A DNA stretch of 44,962 bases. Source: Micromonospora solifontis. GTDB lineage: Bacteria > Actinomycetota > Actinomycetes > Mycobacteriales > Micromonosporaceae. Position 1 is the stretch's first letter. Every line of letters starts with the position of its first letter. Shown piece by piece: positions 22,802 through 31,517 of the stretch. The notes beneath the pieces are model-generated. The model saw only the letters and a list, made by a program, of their open reading frames with translations, had not been told where the DNA came from and made no database searches. The stretch spans positions 1 through 44,962 of the forward strand of contig NZ_RJLN01000043.1 of NCBI RefSeq assembly GCF_003725545.1. Reading direction: 5' to 3'. The position numbers were made by a program, and so were the translations under genes.

Positions 22802-23781
22802 GCGCCCCAACCCCCTTCGACCTTCGTGGACTGGTCGACCTGCCGGTGCTGGCCGGGGACCGGCGCGGTTGCGGTCAGTTCGAGGAAGACGCTCTCCAGG
22901 TCGACCGCGACGGGCGTCAGCTCGCTGACGTAGAGGCCCCGCTCGGCGAGGAGGCGGCTGACCGTGGCCGGCTTGTCGACGCCGGCGAGCATCAGGTGGT
23001 CCGCCTCGGTGGTGACCCGGACGCCGGCCCGGCTGAGCGTGTCGGCGGCCTGCGGCAGGTCGGTGACCGCCTCCAGGCGTACCCGCACCGCGCCCTGGGA
23101 GTGCGCGGCGAGCACCTCGTCGACCGGCCCGTACGCGACCCGCCGGCCCAGCGAGATGATGGTGACCGAGTCGCAGATGAGCTGGATCTCGCCGAGGATG
23201 TGGCTGGAGAGCACCACGGTCATCCCGGCGGCGGCGAGGTCGCGCATGAGGCTGCGCATCTCCCGGATGCCGCCCGGGTCGAGGCCGTTGGCCGGCTCGT
23301 CCAGGATCAGCAGCTTGGGGTTCTTGAGCAGCGCGGAGGCGACCGCCAGCCGCTGCTTCATGCCCAGCGAGTAGGTCTTCACCCGCTCCCCGGCCCGGTC
23401 GCGGAGCCCGACCAGCTCCAGCACCTCGTCGACCCGCTGCCGGGGCAGCTCGCCGGCCTGCGCGAGCAGGCCGAGCGTGTCCCGGGCGGAGAAGTGCGGG
23501 AAGAACTGCGGACTCTCCACGATGGCGCCGACCTGGCCGGCGACGGCGGGCAGCGCCCGCGGCAGCTCCTGGCCGAGGAGGGCCATCCGGCCCCCGTTCG
23601 GCCGGATCAGGCCGAGCAGGGTGCGCAGCGTGGTGGTCTTGCCGGAGCCGTTCGGGCCGAGGAAGCCGTGCACCTGCCCGGCCTCGACCCGCATGTCGAA
23701 GCCGTCGAGCGCGTGGCGCACCCCGCGTTTCCGGCTCCGGTACGTCTTGCGGAGACCCTCGATCTCCAGGACAGCCGTCAA
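22798..23781 (-). CDS. ABC transporter ATP-binding protein
   Basis: A 327-residue ABC ATPase of the DrrA/BcrA-like class: Walker A GPNGSGKT (about 35-42), signature TYSLGMKQRL, Walker B LLILDEPANGLD and switch His in SSHILGE, plus a C-terminal domain of about 100 residues usual for this class. The start is a TTG at 23781 with GGGGGAGG ideally placed upstream; an ATG at 23820 lacks such a site. It is coupled to the permease. Twin palindromes 40-80 bp upstream suggest repressor control. Confidence 0.87.
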   Translation of the reverse strand: MTAVLEIEGLRKTYRSRKRGVRHALDGFDMRVEAGQVHGFLGPNGSGKTTTLRTLLGLIRPNGGRMALLGQELPRALPAVAGQVGAIVESPQFFPHFSARDTLGLLAQAGELPRQRVDEVLELVGLRDRAGERVKTYSLGMKQRLAVASALLKNPKLLILDEPANGLDPGGIREMRSLMRDLAAAGMTVVLSSHILGEIQLICDSVTIISLGRRVAYGPVDEVLAAHSQGAVRVRLEAVTDLPQAADTLSRAGVRVTTEADHLMLAGVDKPATVSRLLAERGLYVSELTPVAVDLESVFLELTATAPVPGQHRQVDQSTKVEGGWGA

Positions 23782-23817
23782 GCTGACCTCCCCCGATAAG
23801 TAGGTGACAGCGGACAC

Positions 23818-23858
23818 CATACGCGGTATGCAGACGGGCGCAATACCCGGTATGCAGA
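23818..23858 (-). promoter_or_regulatory. Twin palindromic operator upstream of the ABC exporter
   Basis: On the minus strand CTGCATACCGCGTATG (23818-23833) and CTGCATACCGGGTATT (23842-23857) are two copies, 24 bp apart, of a CATAC/GTATG-type palindrome. The spacing would put two dimers on nearly the same DNA face. A GntR/YtrA- or TetR-like regulator is plausible, but none is encoded adjacently. Confidence 0.5.
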
Positions 23859-23871
23859 TGTCGCGCCCGTG

Positions 23872-24657
23872 TCAGGCGCAGATCACGTGCACGCCGGCGT
23901 CACGGAACGCCTGCACCACGGTCGGGGACGCGCCGGAGTCGGTCACCAGCGTCTCCACCCGGTCCACCGGACAGATCCGGGCGAACGCGTGCCCGCCCAG
24001 CTTGGACGAGTCGGCGATCACCACCACCCGCTTCGCCCGGGCCACCATCAGGCTGTTCATCGCCGCCTCGCCCTCGTGGTGGGCGGCGGCGCCCAGCTGC
24101 GGGTCGATCGCGTCCACGCCGAGCAGGGCGATGTCCAGGGTCACCTCGCGCAGCAGCGCCCCGCCCAGCGGGCCGACCAGCTCGAACGACTTGGGCCGGA
24201 CCACGCCGCCGGCCACCACGACCTTCATCCGCGACCGCACCAGCAGCTCGTTGGCGATGTTCAGGGCGTTGGTGACCACGGTGAGCTGGGCGCCCTCGGC
24301 GCTGGTGTTCAGGTCGGGCCGGACGGCCAGGGCCCGGGCCACCTCGGTGCTGGTGGTGCCGCCGTTGAGGCCGACCACGGTGCCCGGGGAGACCAGCGCC
24401 GCGGCGGCCGTCCCGATCCGCTGCTTCTCGGCCGAGTGCTTGGCGGTCTTGTAGCGCAGCGGCAGGTCGTACGAGACGCCGTTGGCGACCGCCCCACCCC
24501 GGGTACGGGTGATCATCTGCTGCTGGGCGAGCTGGTCGAAGTCACGCCGGATGGTCGCCTGGGAGACCTCCAGGCGATCGGCCGCCTCCTCGACGCTGAC
24601 CCGTCCGTTGTCGGTCAGCATCTCCAGCAGCGCGTTCCATCGGGCGTAGCGGTCCAC
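23872..24657 (-). CDS. DeoR-family transcriptional regulator
   Basis: A 261-residue DeoR/GlpR repressor: an N-terminal winged helix (about residues 6-60: RWNALLEMLTDNGRVSVEEAADRLEVSQATIRRD) and a sugar-phosphate-binding domain with the GLNGGTTSTEVARAL motif. GTG 24657 is chosen because GGAGG lies 7-8 nt upstream. It is divergent from the SIS/ROK/NagA genes and probably represses them, with an amino-sugar phosphate as inducer, like AgaR. Confidence 0.87.
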   Translation of the reverse strand: MDRYARWNALLEMLTDNGRVSVEEAADRLEVSQATIRRDFDQLAQQQMITRTRGGAVANGVSYDLPLRYKTAKHSAEKQRIGTAAAALVSPGTVVGLNGGTTSTEVARALAVRPDLNTSAEGAQLTVVTNALNIANELLVRSRMKVVVAGGVVRPKSFELVGPLGGALLREVTLDIALLGVDAIDPQLGAAAHHEGEAAMNSLMVARAKRVVVIADSSKLGGHAFARICPVDRVETLVTDSGASPTVVQAFRDAGVHVICA

Positions 24658-24710
24658 GCGGGGCCTCCACTGACTCTGCACGAACGGTGATTGATTGCGT
24701 GCACAGTAGT

Positions 24711-24801
24711 GCGCGAAACTACCCGGGCGCAAAACCCTGAGCTGCGCGATCTGGGAGGCGGTTGCCACAGCCACCCCGGTTCGCGCAGAATGACGCGCGA
24801 A
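24711..24801. promoter_or_regulatory. Repeated GCGCGAA/TTCGCGC sites in the amino-sugar divergent region
   Basis: GCGCGAA at 24711-24717, TTCGCGC at 24780-24786 and GCGCGAA at 24795-24801. The last two form an inverted repeat with an 8-bp spacer. Related TTGCGCA words occur nearby. Likely DeoR-regulator sites covering both promoters. Confidence 0.5.
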
Positions 24802-24857
24802 AGACGGCCATATCGCGCCGTATTGCGCAGAGTCTCCCCCCGGGGCGAGGAGTTGTC

Positions 24858-25787
24858 ATGGCGTACGTGCACGCGGAGATCGCGAGCCAGCCCGACTGCT
24901 GGCGGGAGGCGGCGCGGCTCGCCCCGACCCTCGCCGACCGGCTGCCGCGCCCCGGCGAGCGGGTCGCCGTCGTGGGTTGCGGCACGTCGTGGTTCATGGC
25001 GGCGGCGTACGCCGGCCTGCGCGAGCACGCGGGGCAGGGCGAGACCGACGCCTTCCAGGCCAGCGAGTTCCCCACCGGCCGCCGCTACGACCGGCTCATC
25101 GCGATCACCCGCTCCGGCACCACCACCGAGGTCCTGGAGCTGCTCGCCGCGCTGCGCGGCCGGATCCCGAGCACGGTCCTGGTCGGCGACCCCGCCTCCC
25201 CGGCGGTCGAGCTGGCCGACGCCGCCGTGACCATGCCCTTCGCCGACGAACGCTCGGTCGTGCAGACCCGCTTCGCCACCACCGCCCTCGCCCTGCTCCG
25301 CGCCCACCTCGGCGAGGACCTGGGCCGGCTGGCCGCCGACGCGGAGGTCGCCGTCCGGGCCCCGCTGCCGATCGACCCGGCCCGGATCGAGCAGGTCACC
25401 TTCCTCGGCCGCGGCTGGACGGTCGGGCTGGCCCAGGAGGCCGCGCTGAAGTGCCGGGAGGCGGCCACCTTCTGGGCCGAGGCGTACCCGGCGATGGACT
25501 ACCGGCACGGTCCGATCTCCGTCGCCGCCCCGGGCCGCCTGGTCTGGGCGTTCGGCGAGATCCCGGAGGGGCTGCCCGAGGACGTCGCGGCCACCGGCGC
25601 CGCCTTCGTGCACAGCCGCACCCACGGCTGCCACACCGTGCTCACCAGCTGGGCGGCCGGGCGCACCCCGGTCGATCCGATGGCCGACCTGATCCTCGCC
25701 CAGCGCTTCGCCGTCGCGCTGGCCACCAGCCGCGGTCTCGACCCGGAGGCGCCCCGGCACCTGACCCGCTCCGTGGTGCTGGCGTGA
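24858..25787 (+). CDS. SIS-domain sugar-phosphate protein (AgaS/GlmS-C-like)
   Basis: A 309-residue protein with two SIS domains: the first has VVGCGTSWFMAAAY (about 41-54) and ITRSGTTTEVLEL, the second has FLGRGWTVGLAQEAALKCREAA with the EAYPAMDYRHGP loop, as in the isomerase half of GlmS and in AgaS-type deaminases. It probably interconverts or deaminates glucosamine- or galactosamine-6-phosphate. The ATG follows GAGGAG. It leads the amino-sugar operon. Confidence 0.85.
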   Translation: MAYVHAEIASQPDCWREAARLAPTLADRLPRPGERVAVVGCGTSWFMAAAYAGLREHAGQGETDAFQASEFPTGRRYDRLIAITRSGTTTEVLELLAALRGRIPSTVLVGDPASPAVELADAAVTMPFADERSVVQTRFATTALALLRAHLGEDLGRLAADAEVAVRAPLPIDPARIEQVTFLGRGWTVGLAQEAALKCREAATFWAEAYPAMDYRHGPISVAAPGRLVWAFGEIPEGLPEDVAATGAAFVHSRTHGCHTVLTSWAAGRTPVDPMADLILAQRFAVALATSRGLDPEAPRHLTRSVVLA

Positions 25788-25836
25788 GCGCGAGGAGTGA
25801 GCCGGGGTTGCGAGCCCCGCAGTCGCGAACAACGGA
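25785..25836. repeat. Candidate dispersed intergenic repeat (GAGGAGTGAGC...GTCGCGAAC)
   Basis: The 55-bp gap between the SIS and ROK genes contains GCGCGAGGAGTGAGC, a small GGGG/CCCC hairpin around TTGCGAG and GCAGTCGCGAAC. From memory this resembles a sequence scattered after stop codons in Micromonosporaceae. Only one copy is evident here, so the call rests on recollection. Confidence 0.35.
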
Positions 25837-25842
25837 GACACC

Positions 25843-26763
25843 GTGACGTCAGGCGGCGAGGTCGTCGTCGCGCTGGACGTGGGCGGCACCGGGATGAAGT
25901 GCGCCCTGGTCCGCCCGGACGGCACCGTGGCGCACGCGGAGCGGCACGCCACCGAGGCGGCCCGCGGACCGGAGGCGGTGGTCGGGACCATCCTCGACGT
26001 GGCCGAGGCCCTGGCCGGGAAGGCGCGCGCCGACGGGCTGACCCCGGTGGCCTGCGGCATCGCCGTACCGGGGGTGGTCGACGAGGCGCGCGGGGTCGCG
26101 GTCTGGTCGGCGAACGTGGGCTTCCGGGACGTACCGCTGCGGGACCTGGCGCAGGCGCGGCTCGGCCTGCCGGCGGCGCTCGGCCACGACGTGCGGGTGG
26201 GCGGCCTGGCGGAGGCCCGGCTCGGCGCCGGCCGGGACGCCCGCCACGTGCTCTTCGTCGCGATCGGCACCGGCATCGCCGCCGCCCACGTGGTCGACGG
26301 GTCGGCCGCCGTCGGCGCGCACGGCGCCGCCGGCGAGATCGGCCACATCCTGGTACGCCCCGACGGCCCGCGCTGCGGCTGCGGCCGCCCCGGCTGCCTG
26401 GAAGCGGTCTCCTCGGCCTCGGCCATCGGCCGCCGCTACACCGCGCTGGCCGGTTCCGCGACCACCGCCGCCGAGGTGGCCGCCCGGGCGGCGGCCGGCG
26501 AGGAGCTGGCCGCCCGGGTCTGGCGCGAGGCGGTCGAGGCGCTCGCCGACGGCCTCGCCACCGGACAGGCGCTCTTCGACGTGGCGGCCATGGTGATCGG
26601 CGGGGGCCTCGCCCAGGCCGGCCCCGCGCTGCTCGACCCGCTGCGGGCGGCGCTCCGCGAACGACTGACCTTCCACCGGGAGCCGCGCCTGGTCGCGGCG
26701 GCCCTCGGCGACGAGGCCGGTTGCCTCGGCGCCGCCCTGCTCGCCCTGGACACCCTCGATTAA
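25843..26763 (+). CDS. ROK family sugar kinase
   Basis: A 306-residue ROK kinase. ATP loop DVGGTGMK (about 11-18), catalytic GHDVRVGG region, and the zinc site GEIGH followed by CGCGRPGCLEA are all present. In this operon an N-acetylglucosamine or N-acetylgalactosamine kinase is likely, feeding the deacetylase. The GTG is preceded by GGAGA. Confidence 0.87.
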   Translation: MTSGGEVVVALDVGGTGMKCALVRPDGTVAHAERHATEAARGPEAVVGTILDVAEALAGKARADGLTPVACGIAVPGVVDEARGVAVWSANVGFRDVPLRDLAQARLGLPAALGHDVRVGGLAEARLGAGRDARHVLFVAIGTGIAAAHVVDGSAAVGAHGAAGEIGHILVRPDGPRCGCGRPGCLEAVSSASAIGRRYTALAGSATTAAEVAARAAAGEELAARVWREAVEALADGLATGQALFDVAAMVIGGGLAQAGPALLDPLRAALRERLTFHREPRLVAAALGDEAGCLGAALLALDTLD

Positions 26764-26772
26764 GGAGAGTCG

Positions 26773-27882
26773 ATGACCCTGCGCGTGACCGGCAAGGTGG
26801 TGACGCCGACCGGCGTGATCCGGCAGGGCTGCGTCGAGATCGTCGGCGACCGGATCCGGGCCGTCGCCGAGTACCCGTCGGTGCGCGACGGGCACTGGAT
26901 CGTGCCGGGCTTCGTGGACATGCACACCCACGGCGGCGGGGGCCACACCTTCACCACGGGGGACGCCGACTCGGCCCGCGAGGCGGCCGCGTTCCACCTG
27001 CGGCACGGCACCACCACCCTGCTGGCCAGCCTGGTCAGCTCGCCGTTCGAGCTGATGCGGGACGCGACGGCGGCCTTCCGGCCGCTGGTGGAGTCGGGGG
27101 TGCTGGCCGGCATCCACTTCGAGGGGCCGTACCTGTCGGCGGACCGCTGCGGCGCGCAGAACCCGGAGTTCCTCCGCGACCCGTCCACCGAGGAACTGGC
27201 CGAGCTCATCGAACTGGGCGGCGGCGCGGTCCGGATGGTCACCCTGGCCCCGGAGCGGGCCGGCGCGCTGGCGGCGATCGAGCTGCTCGTCTCGCGGGGC
27301 GTGGTCGCGGCGGTCGGGCACACGGACGCCACCTGGCAGCAGACCCGGGCCGCGGTGGCGGCCGGGGCGAGCGTCGGCACCCACCTGTTCAACGGGATGC
27401 GCCCGGTGCACCACCGGGAGCCCGGCCCGGTGGCGGCCCTGCTGGACTCCCCGAACGTGGTGTGCGAGCTGGTCGCCGACGGGGTGCACCTGCACGACGG
27501 GATGCTCGGCTTCGCCACCTGGGTGGCCGGCCCGGAGCGGGCCGCCCTGATCACCGACGCGATGGCCGCCGCCGGCATGCCCGACGGCGAGTACGAGCTG
27601 GGCGGCCAGGTCGTCACCGTGGTCGACGGGGTGGCCCGGCTCAGCCGGGACGGCGCCATCGCCGGCAGCACGCTGACCATGGACGCCGCCCTGCGGCACG
27701 CCGTCGCGGCCGGGATCGCCCTGCCCGACGCCGCCCGGATGGTCGCCACCACGCCGGCCCGGGCGATCGGCCTGGGCGACCGGCTCGGGGCGCTCCAGAC
27801 CGGCCTCCGGGCCGACCTGGTCGTGCTCGACGACGACCTGAACGTGGTCCGGGTGATGCGGGCCGGCGCCTGGCTGGAGTGA
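26773..27882 (+). CDS. nagA: N-acetylglucosamine-6-phosphate deacetylase
   Basis: A 369-residue amidohydrolase-fold NagA: metal motif PGFVDMHTHGGGG, substrate loop GIHFEGPYLSADRCGAQNP, His pairs in AVGHTDATW and GTHLFNGMRP, and catalytic Asp in LITDAMAAAG. It removes acetate from GlcNAc-6-phosphate (or the Gal isomer). It follows the ROK stop by 9 bp with AAGGAGA. Together with the kinase and SIS protein it completes a small amino-sugar catabolic pathway. Confidence 0.93.
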   Translation: MTLRVTGKVVTPTGVIRQGCVEIVGDRIRAVAEYPSVRDGHWIVPGFVDMHTHGGGGHTFTTGDADSAREAAAFHLRHGTTTLLASLVSSPFELMRDATAAFRPLVESGVLAGIHFEGPYLSADRCGAQNPEFLRDPSTEELAELIELGGGAVRMVTLAPERAGALAAIELLVSRGVVAAVGHTDATWQQTRAAVAAGASVGTHLFNGMRPVHHREPGPVAALLDSPNVVCELVADGVHLHDGMLGFATWVAGPERAALITDAMAAAGMPDGEYELGGQVVTVVDGVARLSRDGAIAGSTLTMDAALRHAVAAGIALPDAARMVATTPARAIGLGDRLGALQTGLRADLVVLDDDLNVVRVMRAGAWLE

Positions 27883-27984
27883 CCCGCGTGGGGCGTGCGC
27901 TGGAGTTTGCAGCGAGTCCGCATCCATCCGGGACCGGCATCGGACGGCGGCCGCGCGACGCAGCCCCCGCAGCGCGGCGAGGCG

Positions 27985-29199
27985 TCAGGCGGTGGGGACC
28001 TCGACGCCGAGGACGGCCTGCTCGTCGGGGCGGTGCACCAGCACGTCGGCGAGGAACGAGTGCACCGCGTGCCGCATCCCGACGTCCCGGCCGGCCTGCT
28101 CGGAGAGCAGCCACTTGTGCTCGATGATCTGCGCGAAGAGCTCCTGCGGCTCCAGCTTCCGGCGCAGGTGCGCCGGCACCGCCCGGACCACCGGCTCGAA
28201 CACCTCGGTCAGCCAGCGGTGCGCGGCCTGCTGCTCGTCGGTCAGGTCGCTCTCCACCCGGTACGCGTCCAGGTCGTTGAGGAGCTTGCGGGCCTGGTTC
28301 TCCTCGGCGTCCAGGCCGGTGAGCCGGAGCAGCCGGCGGGTGTGGTAGCCGGCGTCGACCACCTTCGGACGGACCAGGTACCGCCCGTTCTCCGCCGTCG
28401 ACATGGCCACCTCGGCGACATCGAAGCCCAGCTCGTTGAGGCGACGGATCCGGCCCTCGATGTCGTGCCGGGCCGCCCGCTCGACCTGCTGCTCGTAGGT
28501 GATCTCGTGCCAGAGCCGCTCGTACCGGGTCACGACCTCCTCGCAGACCACCTCCGGGTCGATCGACTCGTGCAGCAGCCCGGCCGCCTGGAGGTCGAGC
28601 GCCTCGCCGAAGATGTTGACCCGGGCGATCTCCAGGTCCTCGCCCCGCTGGCCGTTGGAGAGCGAGTGGTGCAGCGCCCCGGTCTCGGCGTCCACCAGGT
28701 ACGCGGCGAACGCGCCCGCGTCGCGGCGGAACAGCGTGTTGGACAGTGAGCAGTCGCCCCAGAAGAAGCCGGTGAGGTGCATCCGCACGATCAGCGCGGC
28801 CAGGGCGTCCAGCAGCCGGTTCATGGTCTCCGGGCGCAGCGTGTTGGAGAACAGCGCCCGGTAGGGCAGGGAGAACTGGAGGTGCCGGGTGATCAGCACC
28901 GGGTCCAGCGGCTCGCCGTCCTCGGTCTGCCGGTCGGCCACGATCGCGACCGCCTCGACCGACGGGAAGTCGATCCGCTCCAGGGCCCGGAGCAGGTCGT
29001 ACTCCCGCTCGGCGACCCGCTCGCCGGTCTCCTTCACCGCGTACACGTAGTCGCCGAGCCGGACGAAGCGCACGATGTGCCGGGAGATGCCCTGCGGCAG
29101 CGCGACCAGGTGCTGGGCAGGCCACTCCTCCAGCGGGGTCGACCAGGGGAGGTCGAGCAGCGCCGGGTCGACGAGAGCCGAGGTGATCCGCACGGCCAC
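27985..29199 (-). CDS. DUF4032 (kinase-like fold) protein
   Basis: A 404-residue DUF4032 protein: N-terminal kinase-like region (FVRLGDYVYAVKETGERVAEREYDLLR with a VK lysine; MHLTGFFWGDCSLSNTLFR as catalytic loop; YLVDAETG in place of DFG), then the family domain to the end. The pattern recalls lipopolysaccharide-core or aminoglycoside-type kinases. Substrate unknown. GTG 29199 is used; GTG 29193 has a CACACT 7 nt upstream and is an alternative. It converges with nagA. Confidence 0.85.
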   Translation of the reverse strand: MAVRITSALVDPALLDLPWSTPLEEWPAQHLVALPQGISRHIVRFVRLGDYVYAVKETGERVAEREYDLLRALERIDFPSVEAVAIVADRQTEDGEPLDPVLITRHLQFSLPYRALFSNTLRPETMNRLLDALAALIVRMHLTGFFWGDCSLSNTLFRRDAGAFAAYLVDAETGALHHSLSNGQRGEDLEIARVNIFGEALDLQAAGLLHESIDPEVVCEEVVTRYERLWHEITYEQQVERAARHDIEGRIRRLNELGFDVAEVAMSTAENGRYLVRPKVVDAGYHTRRLLRLTGLDAEENQARKLLNDLDAYRVESDLTDEQQAAHRWLTEVFEPVVRAVPAHLRRKLEPQELFAQIIEHKWLLSEQAGRDVGMRHAVHSFLADVLVHRPDEQAVLGVEVPTA

Positions 29200-29289
29200 A
29201 AGTGTGACCGCTCACCCCGGCCCCGCGCTTCCCTTCGTGGGCCGGCACACAGCCGCCGCCCGCACCGGTCCGGCACCGCGGCCGGCCGG

Positions 29290-29295
29290 TAGCGT
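29290..29295 (+). promoter_or_regulatory. -10 element of a leaderless transcript (PAP2)
   Basis: TAGCGT ends exactly 6 nt before the GTG at 29302. Confidence 0.45.
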
Positions 29296-29301
29296 GGTCG
29301 C

Positions 29302-30069
29302 GTGCGGGAGACCACGGAGGTACGCGACAAGCTGCGGCTCCGGCCCGTCCGGCCGGCCGGCTGGTGGTTCGACGGGCTGCTGCTGGCCGCCCTGGTCGGG
29401 CTGACCGTGGCGCTCGCCACCGGACACCTCTTCGGCCTCGACCGGGCCGTCGCCGACTGGTCCGACACACACCGTCCGACCGTCGCCGAGTGGGCCGCCC
29501 GGATCCTGAACCTGCTCGGACAGGGCACCCCGCTGACCCTGCTCGCGGCCGGGCTCGGCGTGTCGCTCGCGGTTCGGCTGCACTCGGTCCGTCCGGTGCT
29601 GCCGCCGGTTGTCGCGTTCGTGCTCACCTATCTGACCATCGGACCGCTCAAGGTGTGGACGGCCCGGCCGGCGCCCAGCGCCAGCGCCAAGGAGCCGTTC
29701 CTGTCGCCCGAGCGGACGCTGCCGCTGTTCCAGCACGAACTGCCGGTGCGCTTCGCCCAGTCCTACCCGTCCGGCCACGTCGCCAACGCGATCGTCTGGT
29801 ACGGCCTGCTCGCCCTGCTGCTGGCCCCCCTGCTGCGCACCTTCGGCCGGACCGTCCCGCCCCCGCTGGTCACCGCGATCCGCGTGGTGCCGCCGCTGGT
29901 GGTCCTCTGCACCACCTGCTACCTCGGCTGGCACTGGCTGACCGATTCGGTCGCCGGGCTGCTGCTCGGGCTGCTGCTGGACCGGCTGCTGCACCGGGTG
30001 CCCTGGGACGGCCTGCCCTTGCCGGAACGGTTGCGGAACTGGGACCGGCCGTTCACCTCGTACCCCTAG
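29302..30069 (+). CDS. PAP2 superfamily phosphatase
   Basis: A 255-residue membrane protein with five to six helices. PAP2 motifs are KVWTARPAP (motif 1), YPSGHVANA (motif 2) and a third LGWHWLTDSVAG. In motif 3 the usual SR before the catalytic His is replaced by TT, so one phosphate-binding Arg is missing. It may act on lipid phosphates such as undecaprenyl or phosphatidate phosphates. It appears leaderless. Confidence 0.85.
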   Translation: MRETTEVRDKLRLRPVRPAGWWFDGLLLAALVGLTVALATGHLFGLDRAVADWSDTHRPTVAEWAARILNLLGQGTPLTLLAAGLGVSLAVRLHSVRPVLPPVVAFVLTYLTIGPLKVWTARPAPSASAKEPFLSPERTLPLFQHELPVRFAQSYPSGHVANAIVWYGLLALLLAPLLRTFGRTVPPPLVTAIRVVPPLVVLCTTCYLGWHWLTDSVAGLLLGLLLDRLLHRVPWDGLPLPERLRNWDRPFTSYP

Positions 30070-30070
30070 C

Positions 30071-30076
30071 TAGGGT
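30071..30076 (+). promoter_or_regulatory. -10 element of a leaderless transcript (APC permease)
   Basis: TAGGGT ends 6 nt before the GTG at 30083, just past the PAP2 stop, suggesting the permease has its own start of transcription. Confidence 0.45.
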
Positions 30077-30082
30077 GCGGTT

Positions 30083-31324
30083 GTGGATCAACTGAGCCGG
30101 CGGCTGGGCGTACCCGATGCGGTGGTCATCGGTCTGGGGTCGATGCTCGGCGCGGGCGTCTTCGTGGTCTTCGGCCCGGCCGCGGCGGCGGCCGGCGGCG
30201 CCGGGTTGCTGGCCGCGCTGGCCCTGGCCGGCTTCATCGCCTACTGCAACGCGACCAGCTCGGCCCGGCTCGCCGCCCGCTACCCCGAGTCCGGCGGCAC
30301 CTACGTGTACGGCCGGGAACGCCTGCACCCGTTCGCCGGTTTCCTGGCCGGCTGGGGGTTCGTGGTCGGCAAGACGGCGAGCTGCGCGGCGATGGCGCTG
30401 ACCATCGGGGCCTACCTCTGGCCGGGGCGGGCGCGGCTGGTCGCGGTCCTCGCGGTGGTGGCGGTGACCGCGGTGAACCTGCGTGGCGTCGGCAAGACCG
30501 CCACCGCCACCCGGGTGCTGGTCGGGATCGTGCTCACCATCCTGGCGGTGGTCGCGGTGACCGGCGCCCCGCACGTCTCCCTCGATCGGCTGGACGGCGT
30601 GGCGGAGACCGGCATCCGGGGCGTGCTGACCGCCGCCGGCCTGCTCTTCTTCGCCTTCGCCGGGTACGCCCGGATCGCCACCCTCGGCGAGGAGGTACGC
30701 GAACCCGAGCGCACCATCCCGCGCGCCGTGCCGCTGGCCCTCGGCGTGGTGCTGGCGATCTACCTGGTGCTGGCGGTGGTCGCGCTCGGCGTGCTGGGCG
30801 AGCAGCGGCTGGCCGCCGCGGCCGCGCCACTGGCCGAGGTGGTCCGGGTGGCCGGGCTGCCCGGCCTGGTCTGGCTGGTCCGCGCCGGCGCGACCGTCGC
30901 GGTGACCGGGGTGCTGCTCTCCCTGCTCGCCGGGGTCGGCCGGACCATCCTGGCGATGGCCCGCCGCCGGGACCTACCGGGCGTCCTGGCCGCCGTGCAT
31001 CCCCGCCACAAGGTGCCGCACCGCGCCGAACTGGCCGTGGCCGCCGTGGTGATCGTGGTGGTGGCGCTGGGCGACGTCCGCGGCGCGATCGGCTTCTCCA
31101 GCTGCACCGTGCTGGTCTACTACGCGATCGCCAACGCCTCCGCGCTCAGGCTGGGGCGGGAGCCGGCCCGGAAGGTACCGGTGCAGCTCATCGCCGCGCT
31201 GGGGCTGGTGGGCTGCCTGGTGCTGGCGGTGAGCCTGCCGGTGGCCAGCGTGCTCGCCGGTTTCGGCGTCCTCGCCCTCGGGGCCCTCGGCTACGCCGTC
31301 CGCCACACCGTCAGGACGGCCTGA
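30083..31324 (+). CDS. APC family amino-acid permease
   Basis: A 413-residue permease with about 12 hydrophobic segments. The first has the family GLGSMLGAGVFVVFG motif of substrate binding, and helix 6 carries FFAFAGYARIATLGEEVREPERTIPRA, diagnostic for APC transporters. It is shorter than the usual 450-500 residues because the C-terminus is trimmed. Substrate unassigned. It begins 13 bp after the PAP2 stop. Confidence 0.9.
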   Translation: MDQLSRRLGVPDAVVIGLGSMLGAGVFVVFGPAAAAAGGAGLLAALALAGFIAYCNATSSARLAARYPESGGTYVYGRERLHPFAGFLAGWGFVVGKTASCAAMALTIGAYLWPGRARLVAVLAVVAVTAVNLRGVGKTATATRVLVGIVLTILAVVAVTGAPHVSLDRLDGVAETGIRGVLTAAGLLFFAFAGYARIATLGEEVREPERTIPRAVPLALGVVLAIYLVLAVVALGVLGEQRLAAAAAPLAEVVRVAGLPGLVWLVRAGATVAVTGVLLSLLAGVGRTILAMARRRDLPGVLAAVHPRHKVPHRAELAVAAVVIVVVALGDVRGAIGFSSCTVLVYYAIANASALRLGREPARKVPVQLIAALGLVGCLVLAVSLPVASVLAGFGVLALGALGYAVRHTVRTA

Positions 31325-31352
31325 GCCCACTACTCGAGCGATGACGGCACGG

Positions 31353-31517
31353 TCAGTCGGTCTCGCGTGGATGGCCGGTGCCCGCGTGCACGAGCCACAC
31401 CGTGCGGCGGTCGTCATCGATCAAATACCACTCGGCGGCTGCCGAGTCGGCGAAGCGCAGCTCGTACTCGGTGCCGACGGCGGGCGGGGCGGCCCGGTCG
31501 CCGCGCTTCGGGCTCAC
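31353..31517 (-). CDS. Truncated RelE/ParE-like toxin (internally deleted?)
   Basis: A 54-residue gene too small for usual gene calling. GTG 31517 overlaps the TGA of the antitoxin-like gene (GTGA). The N-terminus (MSPKRGDRAAPP...EYELRFADSAAA) and the C-terminus (EWYLIDDDRRTVWLVHAGTGHPRETD) look like the two ends of an actinobacterial RelE/ParE-like toxin of about 115 residues, but the helical middle that should separate them is absent. The reading frame is intact, so a small protein is still made if expressed. It is probably not an active nuclease. Confidence 0.6.
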   Translation of the reverse strand: MSPKRGDRAAPPAVGTEYELRFADSAAAEWYLIDDDRRTVWLVHAGTGHPRETD

